From the NCBI RefSeq assembly GCF_005771405.1, contig NZ_VAUA01000007.1:62001-126000 (forward strand): a stretch of DNA of 64,000 nucleotides, read 5' to 3'. A model generated the notes under the pieces. The model was not told the origin of the DNA, made no database searches, and saw nothing but the letters and a program-made list of their open reading frames with translations. Shown here piece after piece: positions 42,544 to 52,500 of the stretch (position 1 is the stretch's first letter; the number at the start of each line of letters is the position of its first letter). The translations under genes and the position numbers were made by a program. Origin of the DNA: Parasedimentitalea maritima (lineage in GTDB: Bacteria; Pseudomonadota; Alphaproteobacteria; Rhodobacterales; Rhodobacteraceae).

Positions 42544-43346
42544 TGGGTAAGATTTTCTTTTACGTGGCCTTGGCTTTGGCCGTTGTTTCCGGCCTGATTT
42601 TCGCGCCTGAGCACGCTGGCCTGCAAATTCACCCGATGGAGCAGTTCGTTGTTCAGCCGCTGTTCGGCCACGGTGAGATTTCCTGGTACACCCCAACAAA
42701 CGCCACCCTGTGGTTGTTGCTGGCTGTAGCCGCTGTCTTCGCGCTGATGGTGATGGGTTCGTCGCGTCGCGCAATCGTTCCTTCGCGCGGCCAATCGATT
42801 GCTGAACTGGCTTACGGCTTTGTCTATAAAATGGTTGAAGACGTTGCTGGTAAAGATGCCATCAAATTCTTCCCATATATCATGACCCTGTTCATGTTCA
42901 TCGTTATGTCCAACGCGCTGGGTCTACTGCCGCAGAGCTTTGCAACCACGTCGCACATCGCTGTCACCGCTGTTCTGGCGATGCTGGTGTTCCTGACCGT
43001 AACCATCGTTGGCTTTGTCAAAAACGGCGCAGGCTTCCTGGGTCTGTTCTGGGTATCCAGCGCCCCACTGGCCCTGCGTCCGATCCTCGCTATCATCGAG
43101 CTGATCTCGTACTTTGTGCGCCCCGTGAGCCACTCCATTCGTTTGGGCGGCAACATCATGGCGGGCCACGCGGTTCTGAAAGTGTTCGCAGGCTTTGCTG
43201 GCGCACTGGGTCTGTTTAGCTTCCTGCCGATCTTTGCGATCACCGCAGTTTACGCCCTGGAGGTCCTGGTGGCCTTTATCCAGGCCTATGTCTTCACCAT
43301 CCTGACTTGTGTGTACCTGAAGGATGCATTGCACCCGAGCCACTAA
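42543..43346 (+). CDS. atpB: ATP synthase F0 subunit a
   Basis: 267 residues. [13 protein letters not shown], then [29 protein letters not shown] contains the essential Arg of the proton path (R in IRLGGN), and [24 protein letters not shown] ends it. With GGAG upstream, the ATG at 42543 is preferred over the Met before EQFV, because it restores the N-terminal helix. It forms the proton channel with the c-ring. Confidence 0.96.
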   Translation: MGKIFFYVALALAVVSGLIFAPEHAGLQIHPMEQFVVQPLFGHGEISWYTPTNATLWLLLAVAAVFALMVMGSSRRAIVPSRGQSIAELAYGFVYKMVEDVAGKDAIKFFPYIMTLFMFIVMSNALGLLPQSFATTSHIAVTAVLAMLVFLTVTIVGFVKNGAGFLGLFWVSSAPLALRPILAIIELISYFVRPVSHSIRLGGNIMAGHAVLKVFAGFAGALGLFSFLPIFAITAVYALEVLVAFIQAYVFTILTCVYLKDALHPSH

Positions 43347-43428
43347 GGCAGGATCTGAAAGTTTACCGGTTGGGTCGTCAGACCCATCCAATCCTAATCA
43401 AAACATTCCATCGTAAGGAGAAATACAC

Positions 43429-43665
43429 ATGGAAGGTAATATCGCAGAAATGGGTCAGTTCATCGGCGCAGGCCTGGCAGCAATCGGTTCCGGCGCAGCC
43501 GCTATCGGTGTTGGCCACGTAGCTGGTAACTTCCTGGCAGGCGCACTGCGCAACCCGTCAGCTGCTGCTGGCCAAACTGCTACTCTGTTCATCGGCATCG
43601 CCTTTGCAGAAGCTCTGGGCATCTTCTCGTTCCTGGTCGCTCTGCTGCTGATGTTCGCTGTCTAA
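43429..43665 (+). CDS. atpE: ATP synthase F0 subunit c
   Basis: 78 residues, two helices with a polar loop ([12 protein letters not shown]). The proton-carrying carboxylate is Glu61 in [16 protein letters not shown] lies ahead of the ATG. It makes the rotating ring of c subunits, so it must be made in excess. A stem-loop lies 28 bases downstream. Confidence 0.97.
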   Translation: MEGNIAEMGQFIGAGLAAIGSGAAAIGVGHVAGNFLAGALRNPSAAAGQTATLFIGIAFAEALGIFSFLVALLLMFAV

Positions 43666-43692
43666 GACTCTTCGGAACCTAAATCCTTACGG

Positions 43693-43721
43693 TCGGGCAG
43701 TGTGATCATCATACTGCCCGA
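43693..43721 (+). promoter_or_regulatory. Intercistronic stem-loop between atpE and atpF'
   Basis: TCGGGCAGT and ACTGCCCGA form a perfect nine-base stem with an 11-base loop and no T run. Its place right after atpE suggests mRNA processing or 3'-end protection that raises atpE expression above the later genes, which would suit the c-ring stoichiometry. Confidence 0.6.
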
Positions 43722-43750
43722 TGTAACGGCAAGTTCCTTTGGAGGACGAC

Positions 43751-44299
43751 ATGGCATCAACTACGCAAGAGGCTAGTCACGGTGCAGCCGAGGCCGCCCA
43801 CGGTGGCGGATCTTCGATGCCGCAACTGGACTTCGCTACTTTCGGGAACCAGATTTTCTGGCTCGCGGTCGCGCTCGTCGTGATCTATCTTATCCTGTCG
43901 CGCGTTGCGCTGCCCCGTATTGCGGCAGTTCTGGCGGAGCGTCAGGGGACTATCACCAATGACATCGCAGCGGCTGAGGATCTCAAAGCCAAAGCGGTTG
44001 AGGCTGAAAACATCTATAACAAGGCGCTGGCGGATGCTCGTGCCGAAGCTCAGCGTATCGCTGCTGAAACCCGTGCCGAAATTCAGGCCGGTCTGGACGA
44101 AGCGATTGCCCAAGCTGACGTAGACATTGCTGCCAAGGCAGCTGAGTCTGAGAAAGCCATTGCTGAGATCAAAGCAGGCGCGCTGGACAGCATCACCGCT
44201 GTTGCCAACGACACTGCTGCCGAAGTTGTAGCTGCTCTGGGCGGCAAAGCTGACGCCAAGGCAATTGCTGCGGCTGTTTCTGACCGGATGAAAGGATAA
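43751..44299 (+). CDS. atpF': ATP synthase F0 subunit b'
   Basis: 182 residues from ATG 43751, with GGAGG upstream. A ~30-residue soluble N-terminus, one membrane helix ([20 protein letters not shown]) and a long Ala/Glu/Lys coiled coil make it the b' of the b-b' heterodimer found in photosynthetic and many alphaproteobacterial synthases. It is a peripheral stalk, holding F1 still. Confidence 0.92.
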   Translation: MASTTQEASHGAAEAAHGGGSSMPQLDFATFGNQIFWLAVALVVIYLILSRVALPRIAAVLAERQGTITNDIAAAEDLKAKAVEAENIYNKALADARAEAQRIAAETRAEIQAGLDEAIAQADVDIAAKAAESEKAIAEIKAGALDSITAVANDTAAEVVAALGGKADAKAIAAAVSDRMKG

Positions 44300-44303
44300 G
44301 ACG

Positions 44304-44864
44304 ATGCGTACTATTATTGCTCTTGCCCTGACATTTGGCGCTGCAAACCCTGCGCTGGCTGCATCGGGTCCGTTCTTTTCGATGGCCAACACCAACTTTG
44401 TTGTGTGGCTGGCATTCCTGCTGTTCGTAGGCATCCTGCTGCTGGTCAAAGTGCCAAGCATGCTGGGTGGTCAGTTGGACAACCGGGCCAAAGGCATTCA
44501 GTCGGAACTGGACGAAGCCCGTGCCCTGCGTGAAGAGGCCCAGACCGTTCTGGCGTCTTATGAGCGTAAGCACAAAGAGGTTCAAGAACAGGCCGACCGC
44601 ATCGTTGCGGCCGCCCGTGACGACGCCTCTGCTGCTGCGGATCAGGCCAAGGCCGATCTGGAAACCTCGATTGCGCGCCGTCTGGCCGCTGCCGAAGACC
44701 AGATTACCTCGGCCAAAGATGCTGCGGTCAAGGACGTTCGCGATCAGGCAATCACCATTGCCATTGCGGCTGCGGATCAGGTCATCGCCAAGCAGATGAC
44801 TGCAACCGAAGCCAACAAGCTGATCGACGCAGCTATCACAGACGTGGACGCCAAGCTGCACTAA
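44304..44864 (+). CDS. atpF: ATP synthase F0 subunit b
   Basis: 186 residues. [21 protein letters not shown] looks like a cleavable signal, followed by one helix ([23 protein letters not shown]) and a long coiled coil. It pairs with b' (gene four bases upstream). The gene ends the F0 operon; a terminator follows. A decayed partial copy of its 3' end lies at 45692-45770. Confidence 0.93.
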   Translation: MRTIIALALTFGAANPALAASGPFFSMANTNFVVWLAFLLFVGILLLVKVPSMLGGQLDNRAKGIQSELDEARALREEAQTVLASYERKHKEVQEQADRIVAAARDDASAAADQAKADLETSIARRLAAAEDQITSAKDAAVKDVRDQAITIAIAAADQVIAKQMTATEANKLIDAAITDVDAKLH

Positions 44865-44892
44865 GCTGCGTTCCAATCTGTTGAGATTAAAG

Positions 44893-44916
44893 AGACCCGG
44901 GCCTTGGCCTGGGTCT
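44893..44916 (+). terminator. F0 operon terminator
   Basis: AGACCCGGGCC and GGCCTGGGTCT form an 11-base stem (one G-T pair) with a two-base loop, followed by TTTGCTTTT. It lies 28 bases after atpF. Confidence 0.88.
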
Positions 44917-44930
44917 TTTGCTTTTGGGGT

Positions 44931-44954
44931 GGTGCGTGCGAACACACACCCTAC
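44931..44954. repeat. Dispersed palindromic repeat, copy 5
   Basis: GGTGCGTGC then GAACACACACCCTAC: arms with two changes. It lies right after the atpF terminator. A degenerate relative follows the atpF remnant at 45817, so the repeat was part of the duplicated block. Confidence 0.75.
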
Positions 44955-45020
44955 TCTGGCCTGGATGTTTGGTTTGGTATTTCTGAGGACAGGTAGAGAT
45001 GAGAATTTTTAGGATTGATT

Positions 45021-45653
45021 ATGGCTGAAGGTGATATTTGGGTTTCGAATGTTTTGAATAATTCGAGCCTTGTGATTGGTACAAATATTGACCGTGAGGA
45101 GCCTGCCTGGAAGACCATCGCTCAAGGCAAGAAGCCAGCAGATGAAGAGCTCCCGATCCGGATCTATGCGATGTACAAGGATCAGGCTTTTACCAAAAAA
45201 TTCCCCGAACTGTTTGAAGGTGGTGGTGGGACCAAAATCTCACCTCAGCTGGAAGGAATTTTCCGGAAATTCGATCTGGGCGCTTCGTGGATATGTCCGG
45301 CACAGCTGTTTCTCTATGATAGAGCAACACCGGTTGACCACCAATTTTCGATTTATGGTGGCCGGGAAAAGCTGCAATTTCTTATCCCGGAAGAAAGTGA
45401 AGGGCTTAGAGGATATCCCGTAACCCGGCAGCAACCTAATCCACCGCCACCTGACGTCTGGGAAATGCCCTGGGAACTGAAAGATAATGATATAGCCATT
45501 GCACCGCGGGACTTGGGTGGTTTGGATATCTGGTATGATCCTAAACTACATGGCGCGATGTTCTTTAGCGACTCGTTGAAGCAGGCATTGTGTGACGGCG
45601 GCTACGCCCGGCTGTTCAAGTTCTACAAGTGCAAGGTTATCGCAGTTCACTGA
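45021..45653 (+). CDS. Imm11 (DUF1629)-like immunity-type protein, orphan
   Basis: 210 residues from ATG 45021 (AGGATT upstream). The tail LDIWYDPKLHGAMFFSDSLKQALCDGGYARLFKFYKC (ifvSd.l...l...g.rgf) is the Imm11/DUF1629 pattern, with mixed strands before it. Members of this family neutralise contact-dependent or secreted toxins of rival bacteria. No toxin gene is found within 10 kb on either side, so it appears an orphan immunity gene. It is flanked by the atpF terminator and a decayed atpF copy, hinting at an insertion with duplication. Family call by eye only. Confidence 0.6.
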   Translation: MAEGDIWVSNVLNNSSLVIGTNIDREEPAWKTIAQGKKPADEELPIRIYAMYKDQAFTKKFPELFEGGGGTKISPQLEGIFRKFDLGASWICPAQLFLYDRATPVDHQFSIYGGREKLQFLIPEESEGLRGYPVTRQQPNPPPPDVWEMPWELKDNDIAIAPRDLGGLDIWYDPKLHGAMFFSDSLKQALCDGGYARLFKFYKCKVIAVH

Positions 45654-45691
45654 GCTTGGCCCAACCAACGGTCACTGCTTCTCCGCTTCAT

Positions 45692-45770
45692 GCCGCAACC
45701 GAAGACCAAATCACATCGGCTCAGGCTTATAGCGGTCAAAGACGTGGACGCCGAGTTGCACTAAGCTGTG
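45692..45770 (+). pseudogene. Decayed partial duplicate of the atpF 3' end
   Basis: Bases 45692-45740 resemble 44685-44735 (CCGAAGACC, then TCGG, then GCGGTCAA), and 45741-45770 resemble 44841-44869 (GACGTGGACGCC, then GCACTAAGCTG) including the stop codon. The ~100 bases between these parts in atpF are missing, with GACGT at the join in both, so recombination across GACGT is likely. No long reading frame survives. Confidence 0.75.
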
Positions 45771-45783
45771 CGTTTACCTGCCC

Positions 45784-45840
45784 GGACCATTAGGCTTGGG
45801 TCTTTTGCTTTAGGGTGGTGCGTGAGAGCATCCCCCCTAC
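45784..45840 (+). repeat. Duplicated atpF terminator region with degenerate repeat copy 6
   Basis: TTGGGTCTTTTGCTTT copies the right half of the atpF terminator with its T-rich tail, and GGTGCGTG then CCCCTAC (45817-45840) is a worn relative of the dispersed repeat. The hairpin arms no longer pair well, so function is doubtful. Confidence 0.6.
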
Positions 45841-45882
45841 AGTGGTCTTATGGTTTGGTTGGTTAATTAAAGGGTAGCTTTT

Positions 45883-46296
45883 ATGAGCAACATTGCAGAA
45901 ACCAAGTCAGACATGATTTCTAACATGACCCCAGAACTGCAACCTGGGGGCTTCGTGTTTGCGACTTTCCCAGATGGAAAGGAACCGGGCAATCTGATCC
46001 AGCAGGCGATCTCTGTCTTCAGAGAGAAGGAAGGGGTATCTCTGATCCTTCCCGTTGATGTGGCTATAGGTGTCGACATCAGTATCGAAGATGACATGCG
46101 CTGTATCACCCTGAACGTCTATTCGTCATTGCAGGGCGTTGGTTTGACGGCGGCTGTGTCCACTGCGCTAGGGAAGGTCGGTATCCCCTGCAATATGGTG
46201 GCGGCCTATCACCATGATCATGTCTTTGTGCCCGCTGAGATGAGCGAGCAGGCAATGAAGGTGCTCGTTAGTCTGCAGAACGAGGAGCAGCGGTAG
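45883..46296 (+). CDS. ACT domain-containing protein
   Basis: 137 residues. GGFVFATFPDGKEPGNLIQQAISVFREKEGVSLILP and CITLNVYSSLQGVGLTAAVSTALGKVGIPCNMVAAYHHDHVFVP form a two-part ACT-like regulatory fold seen in small stand-alone proteins. ACT domains bind amino acids and control enzymes. Its tail overlaps the end of the convergent hydrolase gene. Ligand unknown. Confidence 0.8.
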   Translation: MSNIAETKSDMISNMTPELQPGGFVFATFPDGKEPGNLIQQAISVFREKEGVSLILPVDVAIGVDISIEDDMRCITLNVYSSLQGVGLTAAVSTALGKVGIPCNMVAAYHHDHVFVPAEMSEQAMKVLVSLQNEEQR

Positions 46297-46813
46297 AGGG
46301 CTTTATGTCCTCTGAAATCTGGGTGCGGGTCTTCCGTGCGGCGTGGGAAGACGGGTGAAGGTAATAGGTGTGCCCGACCTCATCAAAGACTGTGAACTGA
46401 TCTGGGATGGTTGTTAACCACTGCGAAGATGGCCTTCCCTGGTCTTGGCTACCAAAAAACACATGGTTCGGTGTCGCAATCGCGACTTCGTCTCGGAGGC
46501 GGGTCGAGGATACGCAGAACAGGGCGTTGATAGAGCATCCTGCTGCGGCAGCGCGCCAGAGGGCTGTGCCACCGGCGCTGTAGCCCAAACCGACATCGTC
46601 ACCACTCAAGGTCTGCTTCAGAGAACTTACAACGTCGTCCATGCCACCGTGACGAAATAGATGCTGGTGTAAAGTTTCTCCCGTCAGTTCTGTCCGAGCA
46701 CACAGGTCATTCAACGCCAACCTGATTACGCGGGGGGAGCCCGCTATGCCAGTGGAAAAGCATTGCTCCTGAGAAGGTTTGTTGTGAATATCTGTGATGA
46801 CATAGAGTTTCAT
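46268..46813 (-). CDS. Small alpha/beta hydrolase-like protein
   Basis: 181 residues. The nucleophile elbow GYSAGG (around residues 77-82) and a late VGHTYYLH histidine fit a serine hydrolase, with the acid likely in FFGSQDQGRP. It lacks a lid, giving a compact form. Its 3' end overlaps the ACT gene by 29 bases. Substrate unknown. Confidence 0.7.
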   Translation of the reverse strand: MKLYVITDIHNKPSQEQCFSTGIAGSPRVIRLALNDLCARTELTGETLHQHLFRHGGMDDVVSSLKQTLSGDDVGLGYSAGGTALWRAAAAGCSINALFCVSSTRLRDEVAIATPNHVFFGSQDQGRPSSQWLTTIPDQFTVFDEVGHTYYLHPSSHAARKTRTQISEDIKPSTAAPRSAD

Positions 46814-46860
46814 GCGCCGATAGTATTGTGCGGCAATGCAATCTGCAATCCTGCCTCGGT

Positions 46861-47631
46861 TTACCTCTTCTCGGCCTCATGTTGAAGCCGTTGTCGCGCT
46901 ACTGCGGCATTGGCTTCGGACTTTTGATGGTCCGCCAATGCCTGCTTTACATAATCCAGGTGCGTTTCAACCGCGGCACGTGCAGCGGCGGGATCGCGGG
47001 CTTGTAGAGCGGTGTTGATATCGCGGTGTTGTCCCAGCAGGGCGTCATAGGTGATGTGCTGGCTGAACATGATGCGGCGGTTGTAAAACACACCTTGGTG
47101 CAGCAGGTCGAACATCGACCGCATCATATGCAGCATGATCACGTTGTGGCTGGCATCCATGATGGCCGAATGAAACTGTGCATCCAGACTTGCCGCCTCG
47201 TCTGAAAGGGATGGATCACCCGCCGCCACCATCTTGTCGAATATGGTCTGAATAAACGCCAGATCCGCATCAGAGCCAAAGCGCGCGGCCCGTTCAGCCG
47301 CCAGGCCTTCCATATCGCGACGAAAGGACAGGTAGTCGAACACCGCCTCGTTATGGGTGGCAAACAGCTCAATCAGCGCTGGGGAGAAGGCCGAGCCAAG
47401 GACGTCGGCAACAAAGATGCCGGACCCGGCCTTGGCGGCGAGCAGCCCTTTGTACTGAAGATCCGCAATGGCGTCGCGAAGGGAGGGACGGGAGACACCC
47501 AGGCGTTCGGCCAATTCGCGTTCCGAGGGCAGTCGTTCACCCGGTGTCAGGATGCCGCGCAGGATCAGCTTTTCAATCTGACGCACAACGGATGCAGAGA
47601 GCTTTTCGGGTTGGACTTTTTGGAACGGCAT
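46861..47631 (-). CDS. FadR/GntR family regulator
   Basis: 256 residues. The GntR winged helix is GERLPSERELAERLGVSRPSLRDAIADLQYKGLLAAKAGSGIFV and the FCD ligand domain follows, ending in a Gln/Ala/Arg-rich tail. In this group (PdhR, LldR, GlcC) the ligand is an organic acid. It is divergent from the aminotransferase gene with ~165 bases between. TGGT and ACCA (47670-47687 region) are possible half-sites. Confidence 0.9.
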   Translation of the reverse strand: MPFQKVQPEKLSASVVRQIEKLILRGILTPGERLPSERELAERLGVSRPSLRDAIADLQYKGLLAAKAGSGIFVADVLGSAFSPALIELFATHNEAVFDYLSFRRDMEGLAAERAARFGSDADLAFIQTIFDKMVAAGDPSLSDEAASLDAQFHSAIMDASHNVIMLHMMRSMFDLLHQGVFYNRRIMFSQHITYDALLGQHRDINTALQARDPAAARAAVETHLDYVKQALADHQKSEANAAVARQRLQHEAEKR

Positions 47632-47798
47632 TTTGACTCTCGGGTAGATTGGTTAGATCATTTGACCACGCCCGGTGAGATGCCGCAAGTGGCGGGAAAA
47701 TTCGTTTTGATCACGATCATTGAAACATTAGGTCAGCATTGTTGACTCTATTTGCAAGATCCTTAGCTTCAACTCAAATCTTGCCCATAGGAGCCAGC

Positions 47799-49007
47799 AT
47801 GACCTTGTCTCAGATCTTTGCCAGCCGCGCGTCGCGCATGCAGGCGTCGGAAATTCGTGAGTTGTTGAAACTGCTGGACCAGCCCGGGCTTATTTCCTTT
47901 GCCGGAGGTATTCCTGATCCGGCGCTTTTTCCTGCTTCAGAGTTCGCAATCGCCTTTGCCAATGGGCTTGGTCCTGACACCCAAGCGCAGGCGCTGCAGT
48001 ACTCGGTCAGCGAAGGATATATGCCGCTGCGGCAGTGGATTGTGGGCGAAATGGCGAAAATTGGAGTACCCTGTACAGCGGACAACATCCTCATCACCTC
48101 TGGTTCGCAACAAGCGCTAGACTATCTGGGTAAAGTGTTTCTTTCCCCTGGTGACACCGCACTGGTAGGGTGGCCAACTTACCTTGGGGCGCTGGCGGCG
48201 TTCAATGCCTATGAGCCGCGATATGATCAGCTGACCGCGAATGGGAATCGAAAAGCCGAGAGCTATGCCGAGGAAGCAGAAAATGCGGGTGGTCAGGTGA
48301 AGTTTGCCTACCTGTCGGCCGATTTCGCCAACCCAACAGGTGAGACATTGGATCAGCGTGGACGAGAATCGCTGCTGGATCTGACTGAAAGTCTGGGCTG
48401 TGCTTTGATTGAGGATGCTGCCTACCAATCGCTGCGCTATGACGGCGAGCAGGTGCCGCCGTTGTTGTCGCTTGAGATTGCCCGCAAAGGCGACATTGAA
48501 ACGTGCCGGACGATTTACTGCGGGACGTTCTCTAAAACCTTGTCACCGGGATTGCGTGTTGGTTGGGTTGTGGCGGCAAAGCCGGTGATTTCTAAACTGG
48601 TGTTGTTGAAGCAGGCTGCGGATCTACACTCACCGACGCTGAACCAGATGGCGATGCATGAGGTGGCCGAGGAGATCTTTGACGGTCACGTTGAAACGCT
48701 TCGTGATGCCTATCGACAGCGAAGGGATGCCATGTTGGCGGCGCTTGATCAGTATATGCCAGCAAATGTCAGCTGGAGACGTCCCGAAGGTGGCATGTTT
48801 ATTTGGGTGACGCTGCCAACTGAAATGGATGGGGCAGAGCTGCTGGCGCAGTCTCTGGAAAGTATTGGGGTTGCCTTTGTTCCGGGGCGGGCGTTTTTTG
48901 CCGATGGATCGGGCGGTAATACGATCCGGCTTAGTTTTTCTTGTTCTGACGAGAGCGAAATCAGAACAGGGATTGAGAAGCTGGGCGGTTTGTTGCGCGA
49001 GATGTGA
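47799..49007 (+). CDS. PLP-dependent aminotransferase (2-aminoadipate/LysN-like)
   Basis: 402 residues from ATG 47799, with TAGGAG upstream. Fold-type I: SFAGGIPDPALFP opens it; the PLP Lys is in CGTFSKTLSPGLRVGW; YLGALAAFNAYEPRYDQL and DFANPTGETL are typical of the group with MocR-like and LysN enzymes. It transfers amino groups of branched or acidic amino acids. Probably controlled by the divergent GntR gene (inference). Confidence 0.9.
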   Translation: MTLSQIFASRASRMQASEIRELLKLLDQPGLISFAGGIPDPALFPASEFAIAFANGLGPDTQAQALQYSVSEGYMPLRQWIVGEMAKIGVPCTADNILITSGSQQALDYLGKVFLSPGDTALVGWPTYLGALAAFNAYEPRYDQLTANGNRKAESYAEEAENAGGQVKFAYLSADFANPTGETLDQRGRESLLDLTESLGCALIEDAAYQSLRYDGEQVPPLLSLEIARKGDIETCRTIYCGTFSKTLSPGLRVGWVVAAKPVISKLVLLKQAADLHSPTLNQMAMHEVAEEIFDGHVETLRDAYRQRRDAMLAALDQYMPANVSWRRPEGGMFIWVTLPTEMDGAELLAQSLESIGVAFVPGRAFFADGSGGNTIRLSFSCSDESEIRTGIEKLGGLLREM

Positions 49008-49073
49008 GACCTGTTGCGCAGCAAGGTTTTATTAACCGCGTTGCGCAACCCTTAGGCGAAGGGAGGGGCGATC

Positions 49074-49481
49074 ATGCGTGCAACTGCAATAATGGCGATT
49101 TTGTTGCTGCAGGCGTGCTCGACGGAAACCCGGCACTTTCGCGGCGTGGAACCGGTTCAAACGCATGTCGACGGAAGTGTGTTTGATGTGCGGGTCAGGG
49201 GAAACCTGGCGGAGGCGATCCGTACAAACCCGCAGTATGCTCCGCGACTGGGGCCTTTGCGGGCACGAGCCGGGTTTGCAATGGCGCAGGTTAGTGGATG
49301 TGTGGTTACCGGTGTGTTGGGCGACCAGGTCGTGCTGACCGGAGTGCTGGATTGTGAGGTCCGAGCCAAGGCGCCAGTTTCCAAAAGTTATGCATGTGTA
49401 GAGGTGTCCGAATGGGTGCGGGCGCAAACTGTGATTGCATATCCAAGATATGACTGCCCAAAAACCACGACTTTGCAGTGA
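49074..49481 (+). CDS. Putative lipoprotein
   Basis: 135 residues. MRATAIMAILLLQACSTET has a lipobox (LQAC), so the mature protein would be lipid-anchored from Cys15. The rest is beta-rich without a known motif. The AGGGAGGGG sequence before the ATG is a good ribosome site. Function unknown. It lies between the aminotransferase and smc genes. Confidence 0.65.
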   Translation: MRATAIMAILLLQACSTETRHFRGVEPVQTHVDGSVFDVRVRGNLAEAIRTNPQYAPRLGPLRARAGFAMAQVSGCVVTGVLGDQVVLTGVLDCEVRAKAPVSKSYACVEVSEWVRAQTVIAYPRYDCPKTTTLQ

Positions 49482-49598
49482 TATCCGCAACATACGGCGA
49501 AGAAGCCTGGACGCATTGGCCGATTTTGGGCTGCGGAGTTGACTTGGTCGTCCGGAACCGCTCAGGTTTGGTTCTAACTGAATCGAACAGGGGCAAAT

Positions 49599-52500
49599 TT
49601 GCGTTTTTCCAAGCTCAGGCTGACCGGCTTTAAAAGTTTTGTAGACCCGACCGATCTGGTTATCTCGGATGGTCTAACTGGCGTTGTCGGTCCAAATGGC
49701 TGTGGGAAATCGAACTTGCTGGAAGCGCTGCGTTGGGTGATGGGGGAGAACCGTCCCAAATCAATGCGTGGCGGCGGTATGGAAGACGTTATCTTCGCTG
49801 GCGCAAATTCCCGTGGCGCCCGAAACTTTGCCGAAGTCAGTTTGCAGATTGATAACACGGAACGCTTAGCTCCTTCGGGGTTCAACGAAAGTGACAATCT
49901 AGAGATTGTCCGTCGTATCACCCGCGATGTTGGCAGTGCCTATAAAGCTAATACCAAGGATGTTCGGGCCCGCGATGTTCAGATGCTGTTTGCGGATGCC
50001 TCGACCGGGGCGCATAGTCCTGCGCTGGTCAGTCAGGGGCAGATTGCAGTTTTGATCAGTGCCAAACCCAAGGCAAGGCGTCGGATCCTGGAGGAGGCGG
50101 CAGGGATCTCGGGTTTGTATCAGCGCCGTCATGAGGCTGAGCTGAAGCTGAAAGGCACTGAGGCGAATTTACTGCGGGTTGATGATGTGATTGAGCAGCT
50201 GGCCGCGCAGCTGGCGCAACTGGCGCGTCAGGCGCGCCAAGCTCAGAGATATCGCACAATCGGAGAGCAGTTGCGGCGGGCCGAAGGCATGCTGCTGTAC
50301 CGCCGTTGGCGTGAGGCTGACGATGCACGTTTGGCCGCCGAAGAGGTAGAGCGTTTGCGCGTCAGTGAAGCCGCCAAGGGGGAGGCGATGTCGCGTCTTT
50401 CGTCCGAACAGCGCGGCAAGGCAGAGGAACAGCTACCACCACTGCGCGAGGAAGAGGCGGTGGCGGCCGCGATCCTGCAGCGGTTGGTTGTGCAACGCGA
50501 TGCATTGGGCGCGCAAGAAGCGCAGGCCCGACAGGCGATTGAGACCCTGACCAACAGAGTTTTGCAGCTGGGCCGTGATATCGACCGAGAAAGCGGTTTG
50601 AACCGGGATGCTGGTGAAACCATTGAGCAGCTTGAGTGGGAAGCTCGGGAGTTGTCAAAAGCGGGTGACGGTCACGATGAACGGCTAAGCGAGGCCGCCG
50701 ATCTGTCCCGTGATGCGGCTGGCATCTTGCAGGGACACGAAGACCATCTTGCACAGTTGACTGAAGATGTCGCGCGACTGGCTGCGCGGCATCAATCCGC
50801 ACAGCGCTTGGTCGAAGATCACAACCGTACACTGACGCGGGCCATGGGGGAGGGCGATCAGGCACGTAATGCTGTGAACGAGGCAAAAGTGGCTCTAACA
50901 CAGGCGGAAACGGTGTTTGAGAGTGCCATTGAGGCCGAAGAAGAAACTCGGGAGGCAGCAGAGCTCGCCGAAGAAGCACTGGCTGTTGCGGATGAGATGC
51001 GCAACGAAACGCAGGCCCGCGAGTCCGATGCCAGGGCAGGGCGGTCAGAGGCCGAAGGGGAGTTGGGTGCGCTACGGGCTGAGGTCACGGCATTGGCCAA
51101 GCTGGTTGAACGCGACACTGCTGAGGGTGGTCAGGTCCTGGACGAGTTGCAGGTCGAACCCGGGTATGAAAAGGCACTGGGTGCGGCCTTGGCAGACGAC
51201 CTGCGGGTGCCGAGGGTTGCGGCGGACGGGCCATCGGGCTGGGTGGATTTGCCGGCTTATGAGCGTGACGTTCCGATGCCAGAAGGGGCAATGCCTTTGG
51301 CGCGACATGTTTCCGGACCTGACGCACTGGGTCGGCGGATAGCACAGATTGGATTGGTGGACGGTGATACCGGGCCACGGCTGCAGGGACAGTTGCAGCC
51401 CGGACAACGGTTGGTGTCACTGGAAGGCGACCTGTGGCGGTGGGATGGATTCCGGGCCTGGGCTGAGGATGCCCCAAGCGCAGCGGCATTGCGGTTGGAG
51501 CAATTGAACCGGCTGGAGGCGCTGAAGCAAGAGATGGAACGCGTTGGTGCCCGGGCCGAGGGCGCGCGAGCGGCACATGAGGTGTTGATGCGCAAGCTGG
51601 AGCAGGTGACCCAGGCTGACCAGGATGCCCGCCAGGCCCGCCGCGCGGCTGACCAGCGGGTCGCAGATAGTGCAAGGCTGCTTAGCCGCGCAGAGGCCAA
51701 CCGAAATCTGGCTGAAGGTAAGTTGGAAACCCTGGGGATCGCAGTCACGCGCCACGATGAGGATGCCACCACCGCGCAGGCACAATTGTCGGAGGCCGAG
51801 ACAGCCTTGGCTGCGCTGGGTGATCTGGAAACCGCGCGGAGTGGTGTTGAGGATATCAAACAATCGGTTGAAGCGGCGCGCGTCACCATGCTGTCGCATC
51901 GCTCAACCCATGATGAGCTGCGCCGAGAGGGTGAAGCGCGCACCAAACGGGCGCAACAGGTGACCAAAGAGGTCAGCGGCTGGAAACATCGGTTGGACAG
52001 TGCAGAACGGCGAATTACAGAATTGGCCGAACGTCGAGAGGCCTCTCAGGAAGAGCTGGAAGAGGCCAACGCGGTCCCGTTTGAAATTGCCGAAACGCGT
52101 GAAGAGTTGAACGAGTCGATTGAAGAAGCAGAGGTCCGTAAAAGCGACGCGAGCGACGCTCTGATCGCTGCAGAGGCTGTGTTGCGCGAGGCGGTGCACA
52201 CGGAACGTGAGGCGGAGAGGCTGGCGTCAGAAGCGCGCGAGGCCCGTGCCCGTGCAGAGGCCCTGTGTGAGGCCGCCCGTGAAACTGTTGCCCACGCGAG
52301 TGAGCGCATTGCTGAAGACCAACAACTGACCCCCCATCAATTGTTGAACCAGCTGGAAGCCGACCCCGAGACGATGCCAGAAGCCGAAGTTCTGGAAGTT
52401 GAGGTAAACCGCCACAAACGCCAGCGTGATGCACTGGGTGCGGTCAACCTGCGTGCCGAAGAAGATGCCCGCGACGTTGAGGAGGAGCATAACACGCTGG

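Noticed and set aside
45692-45770. A short functional gene in the atpF remnant
   Set aside because: The matching segment has a one-base insertion and a ~100-base deletion, so the original frame is lost.
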